Position numbers and translations under genes: made by a program | Notes under the pieces: generated by a model | What the model was told of the DNA's origin: nothing | Database searches by the model: none | What the model saw: the letters and a program-made list of their open reading frames with translations, nothing else | DNA from: an uncultured Clostridia bacterium | GTDB lineage: Bacteria > Bacillota > Clostridia > Christensenellales > Aristaeellaceae | Direction of reading: 5' to 3' | Assembly (NCBI GenBank): GCA_947166705.1 | Contig: CAMVFE010000023.1 | Span: 1 to 34,766 of the forward strand | Length of the DNA stretch: 34,766 nt | Shown here: one piece after another, positions 15,209-23,271 of the stretch | Layout: every line of letters starts with the position of its first letter | Position numbering within the stretch: position 1 is the stretch's first letter

Positions 15209-15325
15209 GAGGTTTTTGGCCCCCGGATTGTTTTTGCTGTGTATTCCCTCACCGGAGAGGGAAGGTCCCCCGATTCCTCTTCCCCGCTGTTCTTCTGAAA
15301 CCGTGCTTTCGGCGGCGCGTTTTCC

Positions 15326-15354
15326 TTGACAGCCCGGGCTGTCCGTAGTACATT
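15326..15354 (+). promoter_or_regulatory. promoter of the dehydrogenase operon with 16-bp palindrome
   Basis: TTGACA (15326-15331), 17 bp, TACATT (15349-15354). A perfect 16-bp palindrome, GACAGCCC/GGGCTGTC (15328-15343), covers the end of the -35 box and most of the spacer and is a good operator candidate. The last spacer bases CTGTCCGTAG plus TA are shared with the promoter at 24210-24238. The leader to the first start codon is about 170 bases and contains further hairpins (for example GCCGG-CAGGG with CCCTG-CCGGC around 15436-15480). Confidence 0.6.
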
Positions 15355-15529
15355 GTTCCTGAGCTTTCAGATGTCAGATTATTTCGGGCGTAAACGCCGG
15401 ACGGATTATTTCTGCCGCGGTTTCTTTCATTTTTTGCCGGCAGGGACGGTATCGTGCCTTTTGCCCTGTTCCGGCCGCGGGCCAGGTTCCGGCGTCCTGA
15501 AATGATCTATGAAAAGGAGGTCCCAGATC

Positions 15530-16741
15530 ATGGGAAGCGGTATATTCGGAACCTTTTTCCAGAACGATCCGGAAAAGCCCCTGGCCTACGGCGAGGTGAA
15601 TCTCATCAATCCTCCCCGCCGTCGTCTCCGCGGCGAACCTGAGAAGGAAGGCATTCCGGTTCAGCCGGTGATCGTGGGCTTCTGCGGGACGGACCATGAG
15701 CTGATGATGATGGGAAAGCGGGGAGAGCTTTCCCCAAAGTTTCCTGCCGGGCAGAACCGGCTGATCAACGGGCATGAGGGCGTGGTCTGGGTGCCCTCTC
15801 AGGATCGGTTCGCCATCGTGCTGATCCGGGGCGGGGACAGCATTGACCCCACGCGCTACACCGAGGAAGAGAGCTATTTTGAATACGGCTGCGACCAGGC
15901 GGACGGCCTGTTCTGCGACCGGATGTATGTGAATCCGGATATGCTGCTGGAAATCCCGGAGGGGCATGTACACGGCGGCCGGCTGGATCTGAGCTTCGCG
16001 AAGAAAATGGTCTTTCCGGATCCCTTTGCCTGCATGCTCTTTCAGCTTGAGCGCATGGAGGATCTCGGATCCGCTCATCTTTTCCGGCGTACGGCCCGGC
16101 GCCTGGGCTGCGGGGAGGTGCAGGCCCGCGCGGCCGCGGCGGAGGAAATCTTTGAGCGCACCGTGATCTTTGGCCTTGGAACCGCCGGCATGTTTATCGG
16201 GGACCTGATCCGCCGGGCGCATCCGGATTCCCGGATCGTCTTCGTCGCCAGAAGTCCGGAGGACAGCCCCAAGGTTCGGTTTGCACTCAGGCAGGCAGGT
16301 GGGACCTATGTCCGCAGCTGCCACAGCCGCCCGGAGGACCTGGCGGCGGATATCTGCGCATCTCTCGGCGGCCGGGCCACCGTCTTCATCGGGGTCAGCG
16401 GCTCCGCCGCGGAGCATGAGATGGCTTTCCGGCACCGTGTGCTCGGCTGCAACGGCCTGTACAACAGCTTTTCGCTCGGGCCGAGGATCACCTTTGATTC
16501 CATGCCCTTCGGCTTTGAAAACCACCTGATCTTCGGATCCATCAACTTCCGGCAGGATCATATGGAAAAAGCCATCCGCATGCTGGAAGCCAGCCCATAC
16601 GATCAGATCGTCGAGCTGATCGATAAGGACGAGTTCACCGCTGACCCGATCGGTTCCTATGAGAACCGAATCTACTGCAAAAATGCTCCGATGAAAACGG
16701 CGGTTGTCTGGAACCGGAGCAGGATCAACCCGGAAGGCTGA
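15530..16741 (+). CDS. zinc-dependent medium-chain dehydrogenase, glucose-dehydrogenase-like
   Basis: A 403-residue protein of the MDR superfamily. The N-terminal catalytic domain has VGFCGTDHELM and INGHEGVVWV, the zinc-site Cys and His-Glu of the family; YGCDQADGLFCDRMYVNPD resembles the substrate loop of zinc glucose dehydrogenases (Gdh of archaea, YGCSKADG...). The Rossmann part contains VIFGLGTAGMFIG (residues about 208-220) and the tail FGSINFRQDHMEKAI matches the C-terminal glucose-dehydrogenase segment. It probably oxidises a sugar or cyclic polyol with NAD(P). AGGAGG nine bases before the ATG at 15530 decides the start; an earlier ATG lies over the ribosome site. First gene of a three-gene operon. 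Confidence 0.75.
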   Translation: MGSGIFGTFFQNDPEKPLAYGEVNLINPPRRRLRGEPEKEGIPVQPVIVGFCGTDHELMMMGKRGELSPKFPAGQNRLINGHEGVVWVPSQDRFAIVLIRGGDSIDPTRYTEEESYFEYGCDQADGLFCDRMYVNPDMLLEIPEGHVHGGRLDLSFAKKMVFPDPFACMLFQLERMEDLGSAHLFRRTARRLGCGEVQARAAAAEEIFERTVIFGLGTAGMFIGDLIRRAHPDSRIVFVARSPEDSPKVRFALRQAGGTYVRSCHSRPEDLAADICASLGGRATVFIGVSGSAAEHEMAFRHRVLGCNGLYNSFSLGPRITFDSMPFGFENHLIFGSINFRQDHMEKAIRMLEASPYDQIVELIDKDEFTADPIGSYENRIYCKNAPMKTAVVWNRSRINPEG

Positions 16742-16754
16742 GGAGGAACCACAG

Positions 16755-17780
16755 ATGAAAGCAATTACCATCGTCGCGCCGCATCGGATTGAGATTCGGG
16801 ATATTCCCATGCCCCGGCCCGCTCCCGGCGAAGCGCTGCTGCAGGTTCAGTACTGCGGAATCTGCGGCGCGGATGTTGCCAGCTTCACCGGAAATCAGCC
16901 CTTCACCACTTACCCCCGGATCCCGGGGCATGAATTCTCCGCCCGGATTGTTTCCGTTCCCGAAAACGGCCGCGGCCTGAAGCCGGGCGATCTGGTCACC
17001 TGTAATCCGTATTTTAACTGCGGAACCTGCTATGCCTGCAGGAAAGGCCGCGTCAACGCCTGCATGGATAATCAGACCATGGGGGTCCAGCGGGACGGAG
17101 CTTTCTGCGAATATATCGCCATGCCCGTTGAAAGGATCATCCCCGGCTGCGGTCTCAGCGCAAAACAGCTCGCGCTGATCGAGCCCTTTGCCATCAGCCG
17201 CCATGCCATCAGCCGCGCCGAGGTGCTGCCGGGCGACCGGGTGCTGGTGGTCGGCGCCGGGCCGATCGGCCTTTTCGCCCTGCTCGCCGCCAAAGCCAGA
17301 GGCGCCGAGGTCACGGTCTGCGACCTTCTTCCCGGCCGGCTGGACAAGGCCGCGCAGTTTGGCGCAGACCACCTGGTGCTGGCGGGCAGGGAGGACGAAG
17401 CCGCTCAGTACGCCGCCCTCACCGGAGGCAGCGGCTTTGATGTCTGTGTGGAAGCCTGCGGTCAGTCCGTCACCTTCCTGAAATGTATCGAGCAGGCCTG
17501 TCACGGCGCGTCCGTGATCCTCATCGGCAACGGCAAAACCGAAACTACCTTCCTCCATTCCATCCTCCTGAAGAAGGAGCTGAATCTCTACGGCAGCCGC
17601 AATGCCTACACAAAGGACTTTGAGGCGCTGATCAGCCTGATTGCCTCCGGCGCCGTTCCGGTCACGGATATGGTCAGCGCGGAATACGGCTTCCGGGACG
17701 CGGCTTCCGCATTCGACGCCCTTACGCATAACGACGGAAGCCTGGAGAAGGTTCTTCTCCGGTTTTCCGATCCGGTCTGA
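16755..17780 (+). CDS. zinc-dependent alcohol/polyol dehydrogenase
   Basis: A 341-residue MDR dehydrogenase of the sorbitol/idonate/threonine dehydrogenase type. Catalytic zinc site CGICGAD (Cys near residue 37), GHEF (near 60) and Glu in ALIEPFA; structural zinc Cys cluster CGTCYACRKGRVNAC (about residues 92-106); NAD-binding VVGAGPIGLFAL (about 166-177). It lies 13 bases after the previous gene with GGAGG before the ATG; a longer upstream frame overlaps that gene and is not used. Likely oxidises a sugar alcohol or sugar acid at a secondary hydroxyl, in the same pathway as its neighbours. Confidence 0.85.
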   Translation: MKAITIVAPHRIEIRDIPMPRPAPGEALLQVQYCGICGADVASFTGNQPFTTYPRIPGHEFSARIVSVPENGRGLKPGDLVTCNPYFNCGTCYACRKGRVNACMDNQTMGVQRDGAFCEYIAMPVERIIPGCGLSAKQLALIEPFAISRHAISRAEVLPGDRVLVVGAGPIGLFALLAAKARGAEVTVCDLLPGRLDKAAQFGADHLVLAGREDEAAQYAALTGGSGFDVCVEACGQSVTFLKCIEQACHGASVILIGNGKTETTFLHSILLKKELNLYGSRNAYTKDFEALISLIASGAVPVTDMVSAEYGFRDAASAFDALTHNDGSLEKVLLRFSDPV

Positions 17781-17805
17781 CAAATCCGGAAGGGGGATTG
17801 CCTTC

Positions 17806-18675
17806 ATGATTGACGCGCATGCGCATCTCTGGCTGGAACAGCACGGGGTCGTGGACGGCCTTCCCGTTTTCGCGCTGAGCGGCGGGCGGAGCCGGTTCGG
17901 CCGGGAAATCCGGCAGATGCTTCCCCCTGCCATGGCGGACGGGATCAACAGCGCGGAGCGCTTCCTGGCCCATATGGATTTTTCCCGGGTGGGTGGAGCC
18001 GTGATCACCCAGGAATATATTGACGGAAATCAGGACGCCTATCTCCGCGCGGTCAGGCGGACCTGGCCTGAACGCTTCCGCGTCTGCGCGCTTTATGAGG
18101 AAAGCGGCGTCCCGGACACGGAGGGAATGGACGGCATCAAGATCTGCGGAAGCCGTCTGAAGGAACCCGACCTGCTCCGGCATGCCGCCGTCTTTGCGGA
18201 AGCCGACCGCCGCGGGCTTTTCATCAGCATAGACATGGCGGACGGAGCCCTGCAGACCGAAGCGCTCCGGGAGCTTGCCCTGTCGCATCCCGCGCTTCGG
18301 ATCGCCGTCGGCCACTTCGGCATGGTGACCCGGCCGGGATGGGAGGAGCAGATCCGCCTCGCCAGACTTCCGAACGTATTTATCGAGTCCGGCGGCATCA
18401 CCTGGCTGTTTAATGCCGAGTATTACCCCTTCCCCTCCGCGGTCCGGGCCATCCTGACGGCCAGGGACCTCTGCGGCATCGGCAAGCTGATGTGGGGTTC
18501 GGATTATCCCCGGACGATGACGGCCGTCACTTACCGGATGAGCTGGGATTTTATTGATAAGTCCTCCCTCCTGACGGAAGAGGAGAAGCGCCTGTTCCTT
18601 CACGAAAACGCGTATGGATTCTATCATTTCAAAAAGCTTCCGGATCTTCCGCTCATCCGCCACATGGCGGAGTGA
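17806..18675 (+). CDS. amidohydrolase-family (PF04909-type) hydrolase
   Basis: A 289-residue metal-dependent hydrolase of the amidohydrolase-2 type: MIDAHAHLW at the N-terminus with the metal ligands His5 and His7, a strand with VGHFGM (metal or catalytic His) and the final MWGSDYP with the conserved Asp. Such TIM-barrel enzymes open lactones or decarboxylate or hydrolyse carboxylated rings. A lactonase-like step after the two dehydrogenases is a fair inference but not shown. The start ATG at 17806 has AAGGGGG before it and lies 25 bases after the previous stop. The frame open further upstream is a shadow of the dehydrogenase. Confidence 0.8.
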   Translation: MIDAHAHLWLEQHGVVDGLPVFALSGGRSRFGREIRQMLPPAMADGINSAERFLAHMDFSRVGGAVITQEYIDGNQDAYLRAVRRTWPERFRVCALYEESGVPDTEGMDGIKICGSRLKEPDLLRHAAVFAEADRRGLFISIDMADGALQTEALRELALSHPALRIAVGHFGMVTRPGWEEQIRLARLPNVFIESGGITWLFNAEYYPFPSAVRAILTARDLCGIGKLMWGSDYPRTMTAVTYRMSWDFIDKSSLLTEEEKRLFLHENAYGFYHFKKLPDLPLIRHMAE

Positions 18676-18747
18676 AGGCGCGGGCCGGGCCCCGTCTGAG
18701 CAAGTCTCCGGGAAGCCTGGAAAGGCCGCTTCCGGCTGCCCTCAGAG

Positions 18748-18777
18748 TTGACACCGGGGGCGATGCCGGAATAAAAT
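18748..18777 (+). promoter_or_regulatory. promoter of the MATE transporter gene
   Basis: Perfect TTGACA (18748-18753), 18-bp spacer, TAAAAT (18772-18777), followed by the MATE start about 47 bases downstream. Confidence 0.7.
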
Positions 18778-18823
18778 ACCCCTGAGAAATGTTTTGCTCT
18801 TACATTGCGGGGATATGAAGCAC

Positions 18824-20170
18824 ATGGAAAAGATAAACGGAAAAAAAGGCAGCGGCCGTCTTGATGCGGAGAACCCGGTATCCGGTTATTTCCGCCTCTC
18901 TCTTCCGGTGGTTTTGGGTTCGATCGTTACGATAGTCTACAATCTGGCTGACACCTATTTTATCGCCCGGACGGGGGATGAGCTCCTCGTGGCCGGGGTT
19001 TCCGTCTGCGCGCCGGTCTTTATGATCCTGATGGCTTTCGGGAATATCTTCGGCCAGGGCGGCAGCTCCCTTCTCTCCAGGCTGCTGGGCGCGAAGCGCC
19101 TGGCGGAAGCCGCCCGGGTCAGCGCCTTCTGCTTCTGGGCTGCGCTGATCTCGGGCGCCGCCGTCGGCGGGCTTCTCCTGGTTTTTCGGGATCCGTTTCT
19201 TCTGCTGCTCGGCTCCAGCGGGAACACCCTTCCCTACGCCAGGGAATACGGAACCGTGCTCCTGCTCGGCGCGCCGCTGATCGTTGTCAGCTTCATTCAT
19301 ATGAACCTGCTGCGCTGTGAAGGCATGCCCCAGCTTTCCATGGCGGGCACCATCATCGGCGCCGTCGTCAATGTGATTCTGGATCCGCTGCTGATTCCCG
19401 GAATGGGAGCGGCCGGCGCCGCGGCCGCGACCGTCATCGGTTATGCATGCACCGACCTTTTCCTGCTGGCTGTGGTTCTCCGCCGCAGCGCCGTCCTGTC
19501 GATCCGCCCCGTCCTGAAAATCGAAGCCGGCTTTCTGAAGGATATCCTGTTCATCGGCGTGACGGCCGCGATCACGAATATTGCCTCCAGCCTGTGCACC
19601 ATCCTGATGAATCAGAAGCTGCTTCCCTTCGGCGACGGCCGCATCGCGGCCATGGGAATAGTCCTCAAGGTCACCATGATCGTCCAGATGATTCTTGTCG
19701 GTTTCTCCTTTGGGGGCGTGCCGCTCTTCGGATATCTGAGCGGCGCCGGGGAGCAGGACCGGATCCGGAAGCTGCTCCGCTTCTGCCTCTGCTTCCTGAG
19801 CGCGCTCGCGCTGGGGATGACCTGCGTCCTCATCGCGGCGGCCGGCCCGGTCATCCGGGCGATTACGCCCGATCCCGTGCTTGCCGAAGCCGCGGTTCCC
19901 ATGCTGCGCTGGCAGGTATCCGGCAGCGTTTTCGCCGCCGTCGTCATGCTGATGACCTGCCTGTGCCAGGCTTCCGGAAAAGCGCTTCCGGCGCTGATCC
20001 TTTCCCTGAGCCGTCAGGGCGTCGTCTACGCGGCCGTTCTTCTGGCCGCCTCCGCGCTCTGGCCCTATGACGGCATTCTGGCATCCCAGTGTATCTCGGA
20101 CGTGCTCAGCGCCGCGCTGGCGCTTCTGCTGGCCCGGCGCTTCGTCTTCAGGAATCCGGCCGGCTCCTGA
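18824..20170 (+). CDS. MATE family efflux transporter
   Basis: A 448-residue protein with twelve predicted membrane helices in two MatE halves: the first begins SLPVVLGSIVTIVYNLADTYFIAR, the second around FIGVTAAITNIASSLCTILMNQ. DNA-level repeats GFSFGGVPLFGYLSGAG and NLLRCEGMPQLSMAGTIIGAVVNVILDPLLI are characteristic of the family (the NxxLDxxLI helix). It exports cationic drugs or metabolites by Na+ or H+ antiport. The ATG at 18824 has GGGGA ten bases upstream; earlier in-frame starts (ATG 18815, TTG 18794) are less well placed. It has its own promoter. Confidence 0.93.
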   Translation: MEKINGKKGSGRLDAENPVSGYFRLSLPVVLGSIVTIVYNLADTYFIARTGDELLVAGVSVCAPVFMILMAFGNIFGQGGSSLLSRLLGAKRLAEAARVSAFCFWAALISGAAVGGLLLVFRDPFLLLLGSSGNTLPYAREYGTVLLLGAPLIVVSFIHMNLLRCEGMPQLSMAGTIIGAVVNVILDPLLIPGMGAAGAAAATVIGYACTDLFLLAVVLRRSAVLSIRPVLKIEAGFLKDILFIGVTAAITNIASSLCTILMNQKLLPFGDGRIAAMGIVLKVTMIVQMILVGFSFGGVPLFGYLSGAGEQDRIRKLLRFCLCFLSALALGMTCVLIAAAGPVIRAITPDPVLAEAAVPMLRWQVSGSVFAAVVMLMTCLCQASGKALPALILSLSRQGVVYAAVLLAASALWPYDGILASQCISDVLSAALALLLARRFVFRNPAGS

Positions 20171-20229
20171 GGAGGGAGGAAAAACCGCGCCGCGACGTCC
20201 GGTCTCTGATCCCCATACCTGGTTTTTTT

Positions 20230-20253
20230 CGGCACATTGTCAGCGCTGTGCCG
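20230..20253. promoter_or_regulatory. inverted repeat before the Gfo/Idh/MocA gene
   Basis: CGGCACA (20230-20236), ten bases, TGTGCCG (20247-20253), forty bases upstream of the oxidoreductase start; a run of seven T lies just before it. It may be an operator for the following genes or part of a weak terminator for the MATE gene. Confidence 0.35.
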
Positions 20254-20293
20254 GGAGAATAAACAGCACCCCAAAGTCAAGGAGGATTGAACC

Positions 20294-21463
20294 ATGGAAC
20301 GCAAAGTCAGGACAGCGGTTATCGGATGCGGTATGATCAGCAAAATCTACATCAAGAACCTGAAGAACCTGTTTTCCATCATTGACCTGGTCGCCGTGGC
20401 CGACCTGAACCGGGCCGCGGCGGAGGGAAAAGCCGCCGCCTATGGTGTGGAGCGTGTCATGACCATCGATGAGGTTGCCGCCGACAGGGATATCGAACTG
20501 GTCATCAATCTGACTCCCGCTTTCGTACACTATGACATCATCCGGCGGATGCTGGAGGCCGGAAAGCATGTCTGGACCGAGAAAACCCTGACCGTGACGG
20601 TGGAACAGGGGCGGGAGCTGGTGGCGCTGGCCGATGAGAAGGGGCTTTATCTGGGCGTCGCGCCCGACACCGTGCTGGGCGCCGGAACGCAGACCGCGCG
20701 CCGCGCGCTGGATACGGACATGATCGGAGAGGTGACCTCCGGCGTGGCGGTCATTAACCGCAATCAGTCCCTGAACGCCGAGGTCTTTACCTTCCTGCGC
20801 GGGAACGGCGGTTCCCTTCCCTTCGATGTCGGAGTCTACTATATCGGTACGCTGATCAGCCTGCTGGGTCCCGTGGAATGCCTGCACGCCTTCGGCGCCC
20901 CCGCCAGGCGCCATGAGCCGGAGTTCCTCTTCCGCAACGCGGAAGCTGAGCCCTGGACGATTCCCGGAAGCAACCTTGTCAGCGCTTCCCTGAAGTTCGT
21001 TTCCGGAGCGCTGGTCAGCGTTCATTTTGACGGCAACACCATCGGCGCGGAGCAGCACAACATCACGCTCTTCGGAACCCGCGGCATTCTGAAGGTCGGC
21101 GACCCCGACAAATTCAACAGCCCGGTTTCCCTGATCTACGCGGGCCAGCCGGAATGCACGCTTCCCTTCACCCATGGCTATGACGGCCAGAACACGGTCG
21201 AGGCAACGCCCTTCGACTTCTACGGCCACAGGGGCGTCGGCGTGGCGGAAATGGCCTACGCCATCCGTCAGGGCCGTCCCAACCGCTGCAGCAAGGAGTA
21301 CGGCCTGCACTGCCTCGAGATCCTTGCCGGCATGGAACAGTCCGTCCTCTCCGGTGAAACCGTGAAAATAGAGTCCCGCTTCGACATGAAGCCGCTCGCG
21401 CCCGGTTATTATTCCGGCTTTGGCTCCGGCCGCGGCGACGCTGAAATGTCTCTGGTTCACTGA
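20294..21463 (+). CDS. Gfo/Idh/MocA family oxidoreductase
   Basis: A 389-residue NAD(P)-dependent oxidoreductase. N-terminal Rossmann fold VIGCGMISKIYIKNL (near residues 9-23) and a typical VINLTPAFVHYDIIRRMLEAGKHVWTEKTL, where the EK in the loop is the catalytic-Lys motif of the family; the C-terminal part is a beta-sheet domain ending in IESRFDMKPL. Likely substrate is an inositol- or glucose-like sugar or sugar derivative. AGGAGG is seven bases before the ATG. It opens a group of three plus-strand genes (this gene, the TIM/propeller fusion, the FMN enzyme) with 77- and 96-base gaps. Confidence 0.88.
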   Translation: MERKVRTAVIGCGMISKIYIKNLKNLFSIIDLVAVADLNRAAAEGKAAAYGVERVMTIDEVAADRDIELVINLTPAFVHYDIIRRMLEAGKHVWTEKTLTVTVEQGRELVALADEKGLYLGVAPDTVLGAGTQTARRALDTDMIGEVTSGVAVINRNQSLNAEVFTFLRGNGGSLPFDVGVYYIGTLISLLGPVECLHAFGAPARRHEPEFLFRNAEAEPWTIPGSNLVSASLKFVSGALVSVHFDGNTIGAEQHNITLFGTRGILKVGDPDKFNSPVSLIYAGQPECTLPFTHGYDGQNTVEATPFDFYGHRGVGVAEMAYAIRQGRPNRCSKEYGLHCLEILAGMEQSVLSGETVKIESRFDMKPLAPGYYSGFGSGRGDAEMSLVH

Positions 21464-21540
21464 GAGTCCGCCCGCGGTCGCGTTCCCTCCGGGGTCGTCC
21501 TGCCGGAGCGCTCCTGATTTTGAGAAAAGAGGACATCTGC

Positions 21541-23175
21541 ATGAAAATCGGCATCAATCTCTACGGGTTCCTCCTGAACCGCCGTGACACGCTTGCCGCC
21601 CTGAAGGAATTGCGGGATCTGGGTTACAGCAGCGTGGAGCCCTGTATCGCGCCGTCGTCCTTTGAGGGGCTGGAGCACGTCTTCTGGCCCGCGGACTGGC
21701 TGAAGGAACATATCGGGGAGATCCGCGTCCTGGGGCTGGAAGTTTTTTCCGTCCATCTCGTCGGCTGGAATCCCGCCCTTCAGCGCCAGGCGCTGAAGGA
21801 ACTGGCGGCCGCCTGCGGCATCCGGCATTTTGTGGTCAAAAGCCCGGAGGACCTGAGCGCAGTTTCCCTGCATGAGACGGCGCTGGCTTATACCATGCTG
21901 GCCGAAGTCCTGGCGGAAGCCGGGGCGGAGCTCCTGATTCACAACGAGCGGAACGACATCGCCGCCCGCATCGGGGAGAAGACCGCTTTCGAGCATCTGA
22001 TCGGCCTGTGTCTGGGCACGGTGGGCGCGCAGGTGGACGCCGGCTGGGCGCTGGCCGGCGGCGAGGATCCGGAAAGGCTGCTCTGGCGGTTGGGAAACCG
22101 GGTCCGCAGCCTGCACTACAAGGACTTTTCCATGGGCGGCGGCGAACCCGTTCCCGCTGTGCCGGGCCGGGGCAGCCTGAATATTTCCGCCTGCCTTCAG
22201 TTTGCCCGCTTCAGCGGGATTCCCCAGCTGGTGGATCTGGACGCCTTCGGCCCGGATCCCGCGGCGGATCTGACGGAAAGCCTGCGCGCCCTGGCTTTCC
22301 GTACCCAAGAGCGGGAGCCCTCCGTCAGCTTTCTCAACATCCTGGACGTGGAGACCGGGGAAATCCGAACCCTGCGCCGTTTCGACCGCGTAATCGAGGC
22401 GCCCAACTGGCTGAAGAACAGCCGCGCCATGATCTTCAATTCGCAGGGAAGGATTTATCGCTACGACCTGGACACCGGCGCGGAGGCCATGATCGACTCC
22501 GGGGACTGCGACAGCTGCAACAATGATCATGTGGTTTCCCCGGATGAATCGATGATCGCTGTCAGCTGCGGAAGCCGGGGCGGCGGCTTCACCTCCCGGA
22601 TCTATGTGCTGCCGGCCGCCGGCGGCGAGCCCCGTCTGGTGACGCCCAACACCCCCAGCTTCCTTCACGGCTGGTCCCCGGACGGAAAGGAATTTGCCTA
22701 CTGCGCCTTCCGGGACTGCGGCGGCGTTCAGTCCGTGGATATCTATACCATTCCCTTCGAAGGCGGCGAGGAAAAGCGTCTGACCTTCGAGGGCTTCAAC
22801 GACGGTCCCGAGTACAGCCCGGACGGGCGGCACATCTGGTTTATCTCCACACGAACCGGGCTGATGCAGGTCTGGCGCATGAACCGGGACGGCAGCGGGC
22901 AGACCCAGATGACCTTCACCCGCAGAAACAACTGGTTCGGCCACGTATCCCCCGATGGGAAGAAGGTCGTCTACCTCTCCTACGGGCCCGACGATCTGGA
23001 GCCGGCGGAGCATCTTCCCAATATGCGGGTCCAGCTGCGGATCATGAACGCGGACGGCAGCGATGACCGCAGGCTCCTGACATTCTTCGGCGGCCAGGGC
23101 TCCATCAACGTGAACAGCTGGGCCGGAGACAGCCGGCACATCGCCTTCGTCAGCTACGAGCTTCTCCATCCCTGA
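21541..23175 (+). CDS. fusion: xylose-isomerase-like TIM barrel + TolB-like beta-propeller
   Basis: A 544-residue protein with two parts. Residues about 1-255 look like a sugar phosphate isomerase/epimerase (AP endonuclease 2 / xylose-isomerase-like TIM barrel): MKIGINLYGFLLNRRDTLAAL and DLGYSSVEPC at the start, a central LLIHNE and DAGW, and HYKDF near the metal site. Residues about 260-544 form a WD40-like/PD40 (TolB-type) propeller with at least four clear PDGK/SPDG repeats (SPDGKEF, SPDGRHI, SPDGKKV). No signal peptide, so it is cytoplasmic. The start ATG has AAAAGAGGA before it; an earlier TTG is rejected. I know each fold but not this fusion. Confidence 0.8.
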   Translation: MKIGINLYGFLLNRRDTLAALKELRDLGYSSVEPCIAPSSFEGLEHVFWPADWLKEHIGEIRVLGLEVFSVHLVGWNPALQRQALKELAAACGIRHFVVKSPEDLSAVSLHETALAYTMLAEVLAEAGAELLIHNERNDIAARIGEKTAFEHLIGLCLGTVGAQVDAGWALAGGEDPERLLWRLGNRVRSLHYKDFSMGGGEPVPAVPGRGSLNISACLQFARFSGIPQLVDLDAFGPDPAADLTESLRALAFRTQEREPSVSFLNILDVETGEIRTLRRFDRVIEAPNWLKNSRAMIFNSQGRIYRYDLDTGAEAMIDSGDCDSCNNDHVVSPDESMIAVSCGSRGGGFTSRIYVLPAAGGEPRLVTPNTPSFLHGWSPDGKEFAYCAFRDCGGVQSVDIYTIPFEGGEEKRLTFEGFNDGPEYSPDGRHIWFISTRTGLMQVWRMNRDGSGQTQMTFTRRNNWFGHVSPDGKKVVYLSYGPDDLEPAEHLPNMRVQLRIMNADGSDDRRLLTFFGGQGSINVNSWAGDSRHIAFVSYELLHP

Positions 23176-23271
23176 TCCTCTTTCGGTCCAGGCCGCATAT
23201 CCTTTCATTCCCGGAACCTGTCCCTGATGGCCTGCCGATCAGCAGCCCTGACAAAGAAGGAGGAAAACATC

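Noticed and set aside
14857-15298. Plus-strand frames across the T-box leader
   Set aside because: They overlap a structured minus-strand RNA whose parts are all recognisable; no ribosome site.
15374-16810. 478-codon minus-strand frame opposite the first dehydrogenase
   Set aside because: Antisense shadow; the plus-strand frame has MDR motifs and a ribosome site.
21457-23208. 583-codon minus-strand frame opposite the TIM/propeller fusion
   Set aside because: Antisense shadow with no domain; the plus-strand product has both folds.
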